Positions 36,153-52,801 of a stretch of DNA of 64,000 bases are shown here, one piece after another. Made by a program: the position numbers and the translations under genes. Each line of letters begins with the position of its first letter. Position 1 is the first letter of the stretch. Location of the stretch: NCBI GenBank assembly GCA_963556495.2, contig OY747705.1:21478501-21542500 (forward strand), written 5' to 3'. Source of the DNA: Valencia hispanica (taxonomy: Eukaryota; Chordata; Actinopteri; Cyprinodontiformes; Valenciidae). The notes below the pieces were generated by a model. That model saw nothing but the letters and a program-made list of their open reading frames with translations, was not told the origin of the DNA and searched no databases.

Positions 36153-39100
36153 ATGGCGTCTGCTTCTGGTAGCAGAGAGAAGGATCAGCCTCCAACACTG
36201 CCTGCCAAGCAACACAGGTAAGACAAGCATATTTGTCAGACTCTCATTTATTAGATCCCCTTTGCAAAAATGTTAAAACTATTATTGCAATATTTTCACA
36301 GATCATTCTTCATTGTATAGTTAAGTATTCTGCAGTGCATGTTTTCACATGTAAAGTAAAAATATAATATTCTGCAAAAACAGGCAATTTCTGCAGAGGA
36401 TTGTTCTGAATATGTGCATGCTGTATGGATGAACTCTTCTGTGCATTCCTTTAGGCGTTCCAGTGTGACATCCGACTCTGTTTTCAGCCCCACTGGGCTC
36501 CAGCATCACAGCTTTGGATACAACAACGTCTTCTCCAAACCCACCGACTGTCATGCTGCCCAGTGTCCCATCCACCAGCGCTATGGTAGATTTGCAAAAG
36601 GATCAATTTCATTGTGTATATAATTTAAATTTAGTGCTAAAATTCAAAAGGGGCATTAGTTATCAGCTGATGTTGATGAGGGGAACAAACGAGAGGAGTG
36701 GTACACTCCTCTCCTCAGTTCGTCTTTCAGTTCGTGAGAACCAATGAGAGGAAGTAGCCCTTTGAGACTTTTACTTTCAGTAAAATTCAACTGATCTTCA
36801 GAGTATAATGACTTACAGGAAATAAGGGTTTTCGAGCTGTTACCATGAGAAGACCCCAAATCAGTTAAAATATCTCCAAACAAGTTGAAATCTATTAGTA
36901 TTTCAAAATAAATCCTGCCACTTAGTGTAAATTAATATCAGCTGGTTCAGGCCTTGTTGATAGTTTATTTAAAAATGCCTCTATGCCAAAGGTTTCATAA
37001 GAAACATCTCATTCTGAAACCAGTGAGCCCCATTACGATCTTTCCAACCTTATTGTTGCAAAACATACTGTCGCCATTAGTTACAGAAGAATATCCAAAC
37101 CACCGAAGATTTCAGTGATCACTGCTGGGGCCATAATCCAAACGAGGAAAACACACCGTTACACCATAAACCGACTACAACCTGGTGCTCAATGCAAGAT
37201 TTCTTATGTTTTTTCTATTTAAGGACCATGCAACTATTTCAACCATTTGAAACTCTTCATCCAGTCTGTTTCTTCTTCAATTCTTGCTTAGATCTAAGAT
37301 TCCTTCTCATTGTGTTCCCCAGACCCGTTCAAACACCAGATGAGATTCTTCTCTGATGGCACACCACCCCCTGTTCCAAGGAAGAAGCTAACCCGGACCC
37401 TTTCTCTTCCTGGCATCGAACCGCCAGCACCTTGTTCCCTCTCTCCACTCTCTCCTCTGCAGAGACATCCTCAGAACTTTGACAATCCCCTCTATATGAT
37501 GGCACCGATTCCTAATACTTTTTTGTATGAGGACACTGAGGACTTGAAACCAACCAAAAGCCCCGCTCCCTTACCATCTCTCTCCCAGCTGTCCTTTGAT
37601 ACCCCAGATGAACACCTAGCCTCCATCTTTGGTAACTTTGAGGACCAGCGTATTGTCTCTGGGAGGATTCAGCATTGCCAGCTGCTCTTCCTTCGAAGCA
37701 TGGCTCGGAGCGTTGAGGACCGCAGTTTCCTACAGGGGAAAGAAAGGGATTCCGACTCATATGAGCCTCAGGATTTCCTGCTGTGCGAGGGCAGCAAGCC
37801 AATGAAGATCGGAGAGAAGACTTACTACAGCCTGCAGAGCCCAAAGTTTCCTGGGAGGGTGCTGGGTTTGAGGGTAATACAACTCGTATCTTTTGCCATA
37901 TGCAGTCTTTTATGATTTGACACTTTTTCATAGCATAACTACACTAGAATGGTATGAAATATGAACCACGTTGTACTCAATACATGATCTTTATCAACAT
38001 TTGCAAATGAACTACTCTTTGTTGCACCAACATCACTTCCTCTCTAAAGTTACCACAACTGCAAAGAGAGACCTCTTTTGTGTGTTTTATCACAGCATTG
38101 CAAAACATTTTGATGCAACGTGTACACATTTTTCTGCTATTTCCTTGCAGGTATGCAAAGGGACGAAGCATGCGCCATTGGTTCGTAGCAAAGAACAGCT
38201 GCACGCGAATGTGCAAGATGTCATCGCTTATTTTCAGCCAAACATCAACAAGAAAAGCAACAGCATCTCAATGCAAGAGCTTTCCACCTCTGGAGAGTCA
38301 GACTGCAGAGCTCCTAATCCACCAGATGGAGGCAGTGCTGAGGAAGCTTCCTGTTGTCCCAGCGTGACTTCTCTCACAGTCAAGTCTCTCATTGAGAGAG
38401 GGCACTGTGTGAGCGTTGAACGTGATCTGCCCCACGCCACCCTGGAGGACTTTGTTCAGGACATCTGCTTGGTGCAGCACAGCCTCAAGACACAGTGTCA
38501 AGATTACGACAGACAGGTGTGTGTTTTGTTGCTGCAGGTCCTAATGGGCTCACACCATCTGTACAGCAACAGTGCTGGTGCAGCTGAGCTCAGACCCAGG
38601 GAGATCCTTCTGCTTTGGCCCAGCAGGGAGAGATGTAAGGGGGGAGATGTGCTAGAAAGGGACGGCCAAAGGGGTTGGGTCCAGGAGTTATGGAGGAAAT
38701 ATGGCTCTCCTTGTGTGCTAGTAACACCACAGTCTGTTGCTTCTTTGGACCCTCAGCCTCTGACTTCCATCAAGTGCCAAATGGGGGACCTAATTCAGTT
38801 CTGCCTGAACCCAAAGGAATGCTCCAAAGATCCGAATCCGTCTGTATACCAAAGGGGGCTTCTTCATTTGTCCTCTCTGCTTCAGAGTGAAAGCAGCCCC
38901 CAGATGACAGACATAATAGCCATGCTTCAGGTGCTCCTGTGGGGCCCCCGGCCCTCCGCCTTCAACCACAGAGGCTCCAATTCAGTCACGACTGTGCAGA
39001 ACTGGCTGACTGTCAAGCGAGCCTTGCTGGTGATGAAGCTGGCAGAGGTGGGACTGATTCAGGATCAGTCTGGTGTGGACTGGGAGGACTGCATGTGTCT

Positions 39101-39173
39101 GAAATATTTGCCATTTACCGATTCTGAAACAGTAGTCGGTGCAGCCACGCAGCTTTGCCGCATGCTGAGCTGA
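36153..39173 (+). CDS. peak3: PEAK3-like pseudokinase scaffold, 589 aa
   Basis: Four coding exons: 36153-36217, 36455-36585, 37323-37873 and 38151-39173. Consensus splice sites and matched phases give 590 codons with TGA. The N-terminus has two Pro/basic motifs (PPTLPAKQHR and TPPPVPRKKLTRTLSLPG), the second resembling a Crk-SH3 ligand, and NPLYMM, an NPxY-like site. From about residue 160 the PEAK/PRAG pseudokinase region begins, flanked by helical segments (SGRIQHCQLLFLRSMARSVE and the C-terminal NWLTVKRALLVMKLAEVG) that fit the SHED dimerisation module. Canonical catalytic HRD/DFG motifs are not seen. The family scaffolds tyrosine-kinase signalling and cell motility. Human PEAK3 is shorter (about 470 residues). 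PEAK1 and PRAG1 are much longer, and the OAZ1/AMH neighbourhood supports PEAK3. AATAAA occurs near 39303. Confidence 0.8.
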
Positions 39174-39302
39174 GTTTATCACCAAGATACTTTTAGAATG
39201 CATCAGATGGAGGACAAAATACTTCCAGAAAATGTTATCCATCCCTTAACTCCTCTCTTCACATTGACATAAACTGGTCTGATAAAATTCTGAACTTATT
39301 AA

Positions 39303-39308
39303 AATAAA
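39303..39308 (+). terminator. Polyadenylation signal of the PEAK3-like gene
   Basis: AATAAA about 130 nt after the stop codon, in an AT-rich context. Confidence 0.55.
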
Positions 39309-39378
39309 AACTTTATTGATAAACTTTTGAACCAATTATTTTACCTCCTTGAAGTAAAACAGAAGTGAAGGGTAACTA

Positions 39379-40369
39379 CAGTACTGGTCAGAGGTTTACA
39401 TACACTAATTTTTAGGTAATCTTTTTGATGTATTAAAACTTAGTAGTACACATAAAAAATGTATATGGTGAATAGATTTAAATAATGTGCATTTTTGACC
39501 AATCCAGACAGAGTCAAAACAATGCATACCCCTCCACACATAGCCTCCATCAAAAGTTTACGACCACTTGAAAAATGGCAAAACAAATTACCATGTTCCA
39601 AGTAGAGCTGCAATATGCAAGAAAATAATGGGAGACAAAACATTTTTTGAGCATGCAATTTCTTGAAAACAATGCTTAAACTGAAACAGGCTGTTTTACA
39701 GTTGGTGTTACCCCCTAAGCAAGTCAACCTCAGCTGTGTCCAAGTTTCAGCCATCCCATCTAAACTATCACCCTCAGAATAAATGAAACAGGTTTTAACC
39801 TTCAAGAGCAACCCAGGAACCACCAAGGATCAAACCTACCGTAAACTATTAGATGCTGGAACACCAGTGCCCCTGGTTTTCAGATCTAAGAACAATGTAC
39901 CACTTCTCAAGCAAGATGATGGTAGCATCATGCTGTAGGCATATTAACCTTAATACAGAGGGTGAAATATTTGACTATCCTTATTCAATTTCACACCAAA
40001 ACCCAGTTCTGTATAAATCAGCCTTAAGTGTAACAGTGACTAAAAACCTGTTGAATATGTTATAGACCATGCTCAAAAGCCTGGCAGGAAATAAACTACT
40101 TTAAATTACCTATTTCTGTTAAGAATACCGTAGCTAAATATCCAGCCAGATTTGATGTGCACACTTTTTTTTTCCCTGCAGTGTGCTCAAGAGCTTTTTA
40201 CAAAGTGGAGTGTACATCTACAAAACTGTGTAATTTTGACCGTTTGGATTATACAAAAACATGTTCTATTTAAAATCAGAGTTTAATCATGACACCATTA
40301 AAAAAGGGAACCTTTCAAAGCTTGAGAGGGAATTCTTGCCTACGAGTGTTTCTAAACTGATCAGCACTG
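39379..40369 (+). mobile_element. Tc1/mariner element, decayed
   Basis: It starts CAGTACTGGTCAGAGGTTTA and ends in the inverted TGATCAGCACTG, with TA on both sides (39377-39378 and 40370-40371). The plus-sense interior keeps a GATGGTAGCATCATGCTG patch typical of Tc1 transposase. It is shorter than an intact element and has many stops. Confidence 0.7.
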
Positions 40370-41071
40370 TAGTCTATATAAGGCCAGGTTCAAATATTTA
40401 TTGAGCAGATTGTGCCACATTTAGACCCAAAATGCTTTTTACACATCTAAAGCATCTTCCTTCCAATTTCACATTACAAAGACATAGTATTAACACGATA
40501 AACTCCCCCGTCTCTTAATTTGATCTCATACACTGCTCTCCCTCACCTAAAAACCTCAATTCTTTCAAGCTTTCACCACCATGATTAAGTAGACCACACG
40601 CTATAAGGTGAGCACTTTTATTTAGTAGTTACAACATGCAGATCTCTACTGGGTGGATCAAAACAAATTAAAACCATGCACACATTAAAAAAAAATATTA
40701 ACAGGAAAAATCAACTGATAATTACTATGAAAACATCTACTTACATGAGTAAGATTTCAATTTATCTTAAATATGTTGTGAAGCTGGTCAGGATTCAGGG
40801 GTAGAATGAAGAACATTATTAAACAGTGGTGAGGATGTAATGCCCAGATATCATGCAGGCTTCTGCTTTGCATTCCTGCTCTATTTAACAACTCTAGTGC
40901 AACTCTTACTGAAACTAAGCACGCAGCAGGTGAAGGCAAAAAATAAAAAATAAACAGCCTTACAAAGGAAACCTCAACCACACCGAAGGACTACAATATA
41001 TTCATTTTCAGAACTGATGTGTTGGTATTGATTGAAATAAGAACAAACATCTGTAACTGCTCAGCGTCATT

Positions 41072-46701
<5,630 letters not shown>

Positions 46702-46850
46702 CCGGCCAGCGTCCGCCACAGGCTGTTCGCTCCGTCCCTCTCCTCGTCGGCTGATGCCAGAATCTGGGCTGCGAGCTGCGATTATCAGTCAGGGGAGTGT
46801 CCCGCTCATCGTGACGTTTACTGACAAAACAATCAGACCCTTTAAATTAA
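46702..46850 (-). promoter_or_regulatory. oaz1 5' UTR and promoter region
   Basis: GC- and CpG-richer than its surroundings, with a GTGACG/CGTCAC CRE-like half-site around 46810. No clear TATA box. This is the expected position for the oaz1 promoter, directly upstream of its ATG. Confidence 0.4.
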
Positions 46851-47112
46851 CCCATCACATTATTTAATATTACTTAAGTATTTTCTTCCTTATTTTTGTT
46901 TGTTTCGCAGTGTATAAATATAGCCTATCTGCGTTTTTAGGGCAAATAACAGTTTTCCAGTGTTGAACCAGATTTTTATTAGACTTCTTTACTGACAGTA
47001 ACCATTAGGTCACTTTGGATTTAAAACTGAATAAGACTATTACTAATCCTCATGGCTGGATAGAACGGTTGCTATAATAAACATAATTGATTGGTCTAAT
47101 ATGGTCTGTGTA

Positions 47113-47912
47113 GAGGTAGGTAGTAACTAGTTACATTTACTCAGATACTTTTTGGGAAGAATGTACTTTTAGGAGTAGTTTTACTGCACAGTACTTTTTA
47201 CTTTTACTTAAGTAATATTATTATGAAGTACCACTACTCAACTCCACTAAATAAAGAACAAACACATTTTAACCAAAATTACACCAGACTCAGACACACA
47301 GCTGTAGTTTATGTCAAAGTGAGACCTCTTGTTTGTGCACAAGTTTGTTGTTTTAATCTTATTTTCTATCCACTAAGCCTGTTAAGCCATTTGGAGATTA
47401 AAAAAAATATATAAAACATTATATTGTCACTTGAAGTAATTTAACTATTTCTAATAAATACATTATCTAGTGCAAGTATTAGTTTCATACTGAAAACATT
47501 TGATTTGGAGAGTGAGTGTTTCTGTGTTGCCCTGCGATGGACTGGCGACCTGTCCAGGGTGTACCCTGCCCCTTGCCAGGTGATTGCTGGAGATCGGCAC
47601 CAGCCCCCCACAACCCTGCAAAGGATGGAAATGCAAATGGAAATTGATTTAGATTAGGGTTTCCTCTGCCTAGATTTGTAATTTTGTAACTATGCTATTT
47701 ATTTATTTTTATTTTTTCATTTTAGTCTTAAAATTATCCGAATTTGCTCATAACTTTCTTTTTTTGTCTGTCTGATCATTTTCAAATACAAATCAGATGT
47801 TACGGTCAGTAACCTTTTTACTAAATACTCTTTACTTTTACTAGAGTAAACATATGTTAAAGCATTGCTGCTCTTTTCTCAGTACCATTTTTGGTACTGT
47901 ATCCACCTCTGG
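47113..47912. mobile_element. Non-autonomous DNA element with short TIRs
   Basis: The left end TAGAGGTAGGTAGTAACTAG, followed by TTACATTTACTCA, and the right end TACTGTATCCACCTCTG form weak inverted termini. Internally, CTTTTACTTAAGTA and TTTTACTAGAGTAA motifs face each other. It resembles a common fish hAT-type repeat. A piece of another repeat (CTGCGATGGACTGGCGACCT) is inserted near 47525-47640. Confidence 0.4.
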
Positions 47913-48049
47913 ATATGTTCTGCCTCGCATGCACAACTGGGATGGTCTCCAGCCTTCCAGTAAGAGCCTGTCCAAGTTTGTTAAACTACCTAAACAAAAT
48001 AATTAAGACCCCAAATCAAGCTGAGCACATCATCCAATGGCCACCACAG

Positions 48050-49365
48050 CACCACTGATATACCTTTCTAAATTGTCCAGGCTTGATGGACAGAGAAGCA
48101 GCCAAGAAAACTGTAGTTACTCTAGAAGAGCTGATGAGATCATTAGCTCACAAGGGAGAATCCGTTGACACATTAGCTGTGTACTCTGGGAATCTAGTCT
48201 TTCTGCATGAAGAACACCATTATAGAGAAAGAAGATAGTGGATCCAGATGAAGTGTTTTTAACTTGTTTCAAAGAGAATTTTTCACTGATACCAGGCCTT
48301 CTTGAAATCTTTTTTAATGAATTTTTGCAACATGCTAATTCTATGCAGAAAGACTCCCAGAGGGATTTGAACCCAGGCTTTCTTGCTGCAAGGCAACGGT
48401 GTTACCAACTGTGGGACTGGAGTTCTTTTTTTCTTTAGCCCAGGTAAGACGATTCTGACGTTTGTTGTTCAGGAGCGGCTTGACAAGAGGAATACGACAT
48501 TTCAAGCCCATGTCCAGGATCCGTCTATGTGTGGTGGCTTCTTGATGCACTAACTCCAGCCTCAGTCCACTCCTTGTGAAGGTCCCCAACACTTTTGAAC
48601 GGCCTTTTCCTGAAAATCCTCTCCAGGCTGCGGTCATCCATGATGCGTGTGCACCTTTTTTCTTCCTCACTTTTTCCTTCCACATAACTTTCTATTAATG
48701 TGCTTTGATAAAACACTTAGTGAACATCCAACTTCTTTTGCAATTACCTTTTGAGGCTTTCCCTCTTTAAGGAGGGTGTCAATGATGGTTTTCTGCACAA
48801 CTGTCAGGTCAGCAGTCTTCCCAATGATTGTGATTCCAAATGAACCAGATTGAGAGACGATTTAAAGGCTCATGAACCTTTTGTAGGTGTCTTGGATTAA
48901 TTAGCTGATTAGAGTGTGACACTTTAAACCTAAAATATTGAACCTTTTCACAATATTCTAATTTTCTGAGATTTTGAATTTGGGGTTTTCATAAGCCATA
49001 ATCATCAATAATATAACAAATTAAGGCTTGAAATGTCTCACTTTGCATGTAATGAGTCCATATCATATATTAGTTTCACCTTTTAAGTTGAATTGCTGAA
49101 ATAAAAGAACTTTTGTACGATATTCTAATTTTTCAAGTTTCCCCAGTATAACTAGAGCTGCAGTGGAATAGTTAAAGAATTTTTACATATTAGAATGGCT
49201 CAGTTAAACACCTGAATCCAACTGAGAATCTGTGGTGAGACATGAGAATTGCAATGGGTTATTTGTCTATTAAATAAAACCCCCAAGAAAAAAATATTAA
49301 CATTTGTGATAAGAAAATGTGTAAAAATTCAAGGGGTATGAATAGTTCTGCAAGGCACAGTGTGC
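48050..49365 (+). mobile_element. Tc1 element split by other insertions
   Basis: Plus-sense Tc1 transposase debris occurs at 48090-48240 (GAGAAGCAGCCAAGA motif). The matching 3' end is at 49150-49365 (TGAATCCAACTGAGAATCTG, then ATTCAAGGGGTATGAATAG and CTGCAAGGCA). A different, minus-strand Tc1 copy and a dispersed repeat lie between them. Confidence 0.5.
48425..49135 (-). mobile_element. 5'-part of a second Tc1-like element
   Basis: On the minus strand the translation shows the N-terminal half of a Tc1 transposase: RKPSLTPSLKR-type helix-turn-helix debris at 48720-48840, then TRIMDDRSLERIFRKRPFKS, then RILDMGLKCRIPLVKPLLNN and RLTWAKEKKN. Frameshifts are present. The terminal region with AATATTCTAATTTTCTGAG is at about 48950-49135, and the C-terminal half is missing. 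Confidence 0.65.
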
Positions 49366-49902
49366 TACTGCGGTCTCTGACACCCTTTCTCCAACTGCTG
49401 GTATTAGTGAGCACTATTAGTGTCCTTTCCCTTTTTTTCATGTGCCGGTCATCTGTTGCTGTCAATCAAGAAGCTCAGGAGCATGTTGCAGGGTGTTTGT
49501 GACACTGCCACTGTACTGGACTCTAAACAGGAATCCCACTTTTCCCGACCCTCACATCTTTGTGAGGAGCAACTCAGGTGGGTTTTTTTTTTGTTGGCTG
49601 ACATATAACAAACCTGCGAGCTTCTACAACAAATTTTAAGAACTGCTTTAGCTGTAGGCCCTGATTTAGACCTAAACTACAGAAACATATTTTACAAAAA
49701 GCAAAACTGATCTCAGTCTAACTCTTTTTTATAAAACAGTTTCACTTTGGATGAAAAAGTTCATCCCAATCCTCAGAATTCAGCAGTCAGGACGGGAACG
49801 AACCAAGAAAAACTGTCAGAAGTAAGACTAAAGTCCAGCATGAACCATCTGGGTGTGTGGACCCCACTGCAAACTTTTTGACACGTTTTCATCTTTCCAT
49901 AG

Positions 49903-52460
49903 TGTCTTATGAGCGGATTCTGTCCATTGAGAACTTGAATGATGTTCCAAATCCATGGAAAGGATTTACTATGAACCGCTGTTTAGTGGTGGCACTGGTT
50001 GTGCTGCTGGTGAGCTCAGGAGTAAATGAAGTTCATGGTGAGTGCTCACCATTATGTTATTCACCTTATGTACACGCATGATTCAGTCTCAGGCTGTCAC
50101 AAAGCTTGTGCTTAGCTTATTTCAGTATTTGTTGTGAAACACAGCACACTATTGAGGTAATTCTGCTACAATCAAATTTTTTATTGTATTATTTTAAACA
50201 CTACAAGTGAAAGCTTTAATCCAATCTTAAACTGGTTTGTGTCAGCAGACTTGAAGGTGTTTATATTTGTGTGTTTTAGATGCTCTGGATTATTTTGTGG
50301 AAGAGACGGGTATCGGGTCCCTAGTTGACTGTCTCCAGAAAGGTTCTCTACCCCAGGTAGGATCTGTTTCTCCAATACTTTAACATAAACGTAAAGCCTC
50401 TCAGAAAATCAGCTCTCAAAAAGCGCACATAATCTTGTGGTAAATTGCAATTTAATAGTAATAAAATATCAAGTTGAGATTGATCCTTTTTATGTAACTC
50501 TTCTTGTCTAAACAAAAATATTTAGGTTTAGCGGTTCTGTTGATATATTTTATGAAACGCCTACACTTGTAAGTAGATTATTTTCATCCTGATGGTTAAA
50601 ACCTAAGCAGTAATTCACTCACAGCTTACATGTTACAGTTCCTTGCTAAAGTATTTACACCCCTTGAGCTTTTTCACACTTTGTCACATTACATAATCAC
50701 ACTTCAATATGTTTTGTTGGTATTTCTTGTGGTAGACTAACACAAATGTGTGTTTAAATGTAAAATGTGAGGAAAATGATGCATCTTATTTCACATTTTT
50801 TCACGAAGTATGGGCTGCACCTGTTTACAGCACCTTTTACTCTTTTATCCCGAGAATAACATTTAGTGCAACTGGATGTCACACAGAGATGTAACACATC
50901 TTCTGACAGGGAGTCTGGTTAAGATGAGCTGCAACAATTTTATACAGTCACATTTAAAAGATTTGAGTAAGATTGAATAGTTGATTTATTTCAAGCCTTT
51001 ATTTCTGTCAATGATGATTTGTTTTTCCACTTAGAGCTAAGGAAAACACAATTTTTAAGATTAGAATATTACATCAAACCAACGAAAAACTGTTTTAATA
51101 CAGAAATGTGGGCTTAATGAAAAGTATGTTTTAAAATCTCCGTACAGGTTTGTAACAGGCTTGTTCAGATAAGTCCCTGATTGAATGGTTGACCTCAATG
51201 CAAGACGGTATGTGTGATGAAAGTGTAACACTGCATCCTGAAAATTACTATACCTATAGTGAAACATAGTGGTGGCAGCATCATGCCGAGGTGATGCTTT
51301 AGCAGAGATATTAAATGTGGTCAGCGCTGATGGGAAGATAGATGAAGAAAAATAAAATCCTAGAGGAATTTAAAAGTTATTAAGATTGATGTGGAGGTTC
51401 ACCTTCCAGCAGGTCAATAACCCTAAACATACAACCAGAGCTACAGTTCAAAGAGCCATTTCTACCCCTAGCGCTGCTAAAAAAAAACCTTGCTTAGAGC
51501 TGTACATGTTACACGACCTTTTGAAAAAATAAAGCTTTTCATTTCTCATGAATATCAACTATAGGGAATTTATCATTTTTAAAGAGCCGACATTTTATTT
51601 CTCTTCTTAGGTTTTAAATAATAATAATAAAAGACTGTTGCAAAAAGAAGATGGATATATTTTCGTCTATGGGATGTTGATGTCTGGAAAATGAGGTTAA
51701 AAAAAGTACATAGTTTCCAACCTACTGGCAAGAAAAATCGCAGGTTTTAGCAAATGCAAACGCTGCATGTTGTTATTGTATCCATATTCAAAAACTTTAG
51801 CCGTTCTTTCTATCATTTACTCAAAGTTATGAAGAGCCATTGTGGAAGATCCAACAAGGCACTTGCAGTTTGCAGCTGGTCTAGGTTAAAGCATATTTAT
51901 GCATATCAGTGGCCTGAACCTAAATCTATTGAGAATCTGTGGCAATGCATAAAAGGTAATGTTCTCAGACACTTCAAAGTTGATTTAGCTTGAGCTCAAA
52001 AGAATTCAAAGAAATATTGGTAAAAGACCTATATCTTTTAGAGGCTAACCTCTAAATGTGCAAATCTTATATAGACATACCCCAAAAGACTTGCAGTTGT
52101 ATTCACTATATTGTTTGGGTTTGTCATATAAAAAAGACACTTAAATAACTGTGTTCTAGTTTGTATTTATTAACCTGATAAAATGTGAAAAAGTTCATAG
52201 GGTATAATTCATAAGGTGATGTATAACCAAAAATGTTAAAGGACACAACCGTTAAGTTATACTCAAACTGTAATTCTGTCATAGCTTGTAGTTTTGGTGT
52301 GATCAATTTATACTACATGTTGTTTCCTATTTTCTGCACTCAGTTTTCCATATGGGACAGTGTCACAAGTTGGTGGGGATCCGAAGAACTCGGAGCAATA
52401 CGGAGAAGAAAAAAGCCGATAGGCAAGAAAGCAATCCTGAAACCGAAAGCTAAAGAGTGA
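49903..52460 (+). CDS. jsrp1: Short JSRP1-like junctional SR membrane protein
   Basis: Coding exons 49903-50037, 50280-50356 and 52344-52460 have consensus splice sites and matched phases. The protein has a short N-terminal segment (SIENLNDVPNPWKGF), one hydrophobic span (CLVVALVVLLVSSGV), then HDALDYFVEETGIGSLVDCL and a Lys/Arg-rich tail ending KPKAKE. The NPWKGFTMNRCLVVA stretch resembles my memory of human JSRP1 (PWGDLSLNKCLVLA), and the place between oaz1 and amh with opposite orientation is that of JSRP1. JSRP1 sits in skeletal-muscle triad membranes and helps target the dihydropyridine receptor. The start is uncertain. Splicing a 5' exon (49740-49821) would create an ATG across the junction, giving 109 residues. 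Otherwise Met at 49971 gives 86. Human JSRP1 is about 330 residues, so further exons may be missing. Confidence 0.6.
50638..52208 (+). mobile_element. Decayed Tc1/mariner element in the last jsrp1 intron
   Basis: The left end TTCCTTGCTAAAGTATTTAC, followed by ACCCCTTGAGC, and the right end TGAAAAAGTTCATAGGGTAT are inverted Tc1 termini. Plus-sense remnants include GTGGTGGCAGCATCATGCCG and a C-terminal YQWPEPKSIENLWQCIK patch at about 51910-51960. Stops make it dead. Confidence 0.65.
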
Positions 52461-52512
52461 AACCTAAATATGAAGCTAAATTACAGATTTATTTATTGGA
52501 GTCATCCAATTT

Positions 52513-52565
52513 CTGAATAAATGACAAAAAAGTACAGACTGGCTTTGCAGATGGTGATTTTATTG
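52513..52565. terminator. Facing polyadenylation signals of jsrp1 and amh
   Basis: A plus-strand AATAAA (around 52516) about 55 nt after the jsrp1 stop, and a minus-strand AATAAA (52559-52564) about 240 nt after the amh stop, lie within 50 bp. The two convergent 3' UTRs therefore abut or overlap. Confidence 0.55.
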
Positions 52566-52801
52566 CAATATTTGACTGCAAGGAATGTAATATTGGGAAT
52601 CATTAATTTCATTATTTGTGCATATTAAGATAGAAAGAACAATTACAATGTGCATCATGTAACATTACTGTGGAAGTAAAATCTATAGAAAAACTATGTA
52701 AATAATGTGAATTTACTACAACTGTATAAACACTGCATGAAATTAAAGAAGGCAACACATTTTCTCTCTGAAGAACATAGCTCAGCTATTCTGAAACGCT
52801 T

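Noticed and set aside
37512..37931. 139-residue minus-strand frame
   Set aside because: Antisense of the large third exon of the PEAK3-like gene.
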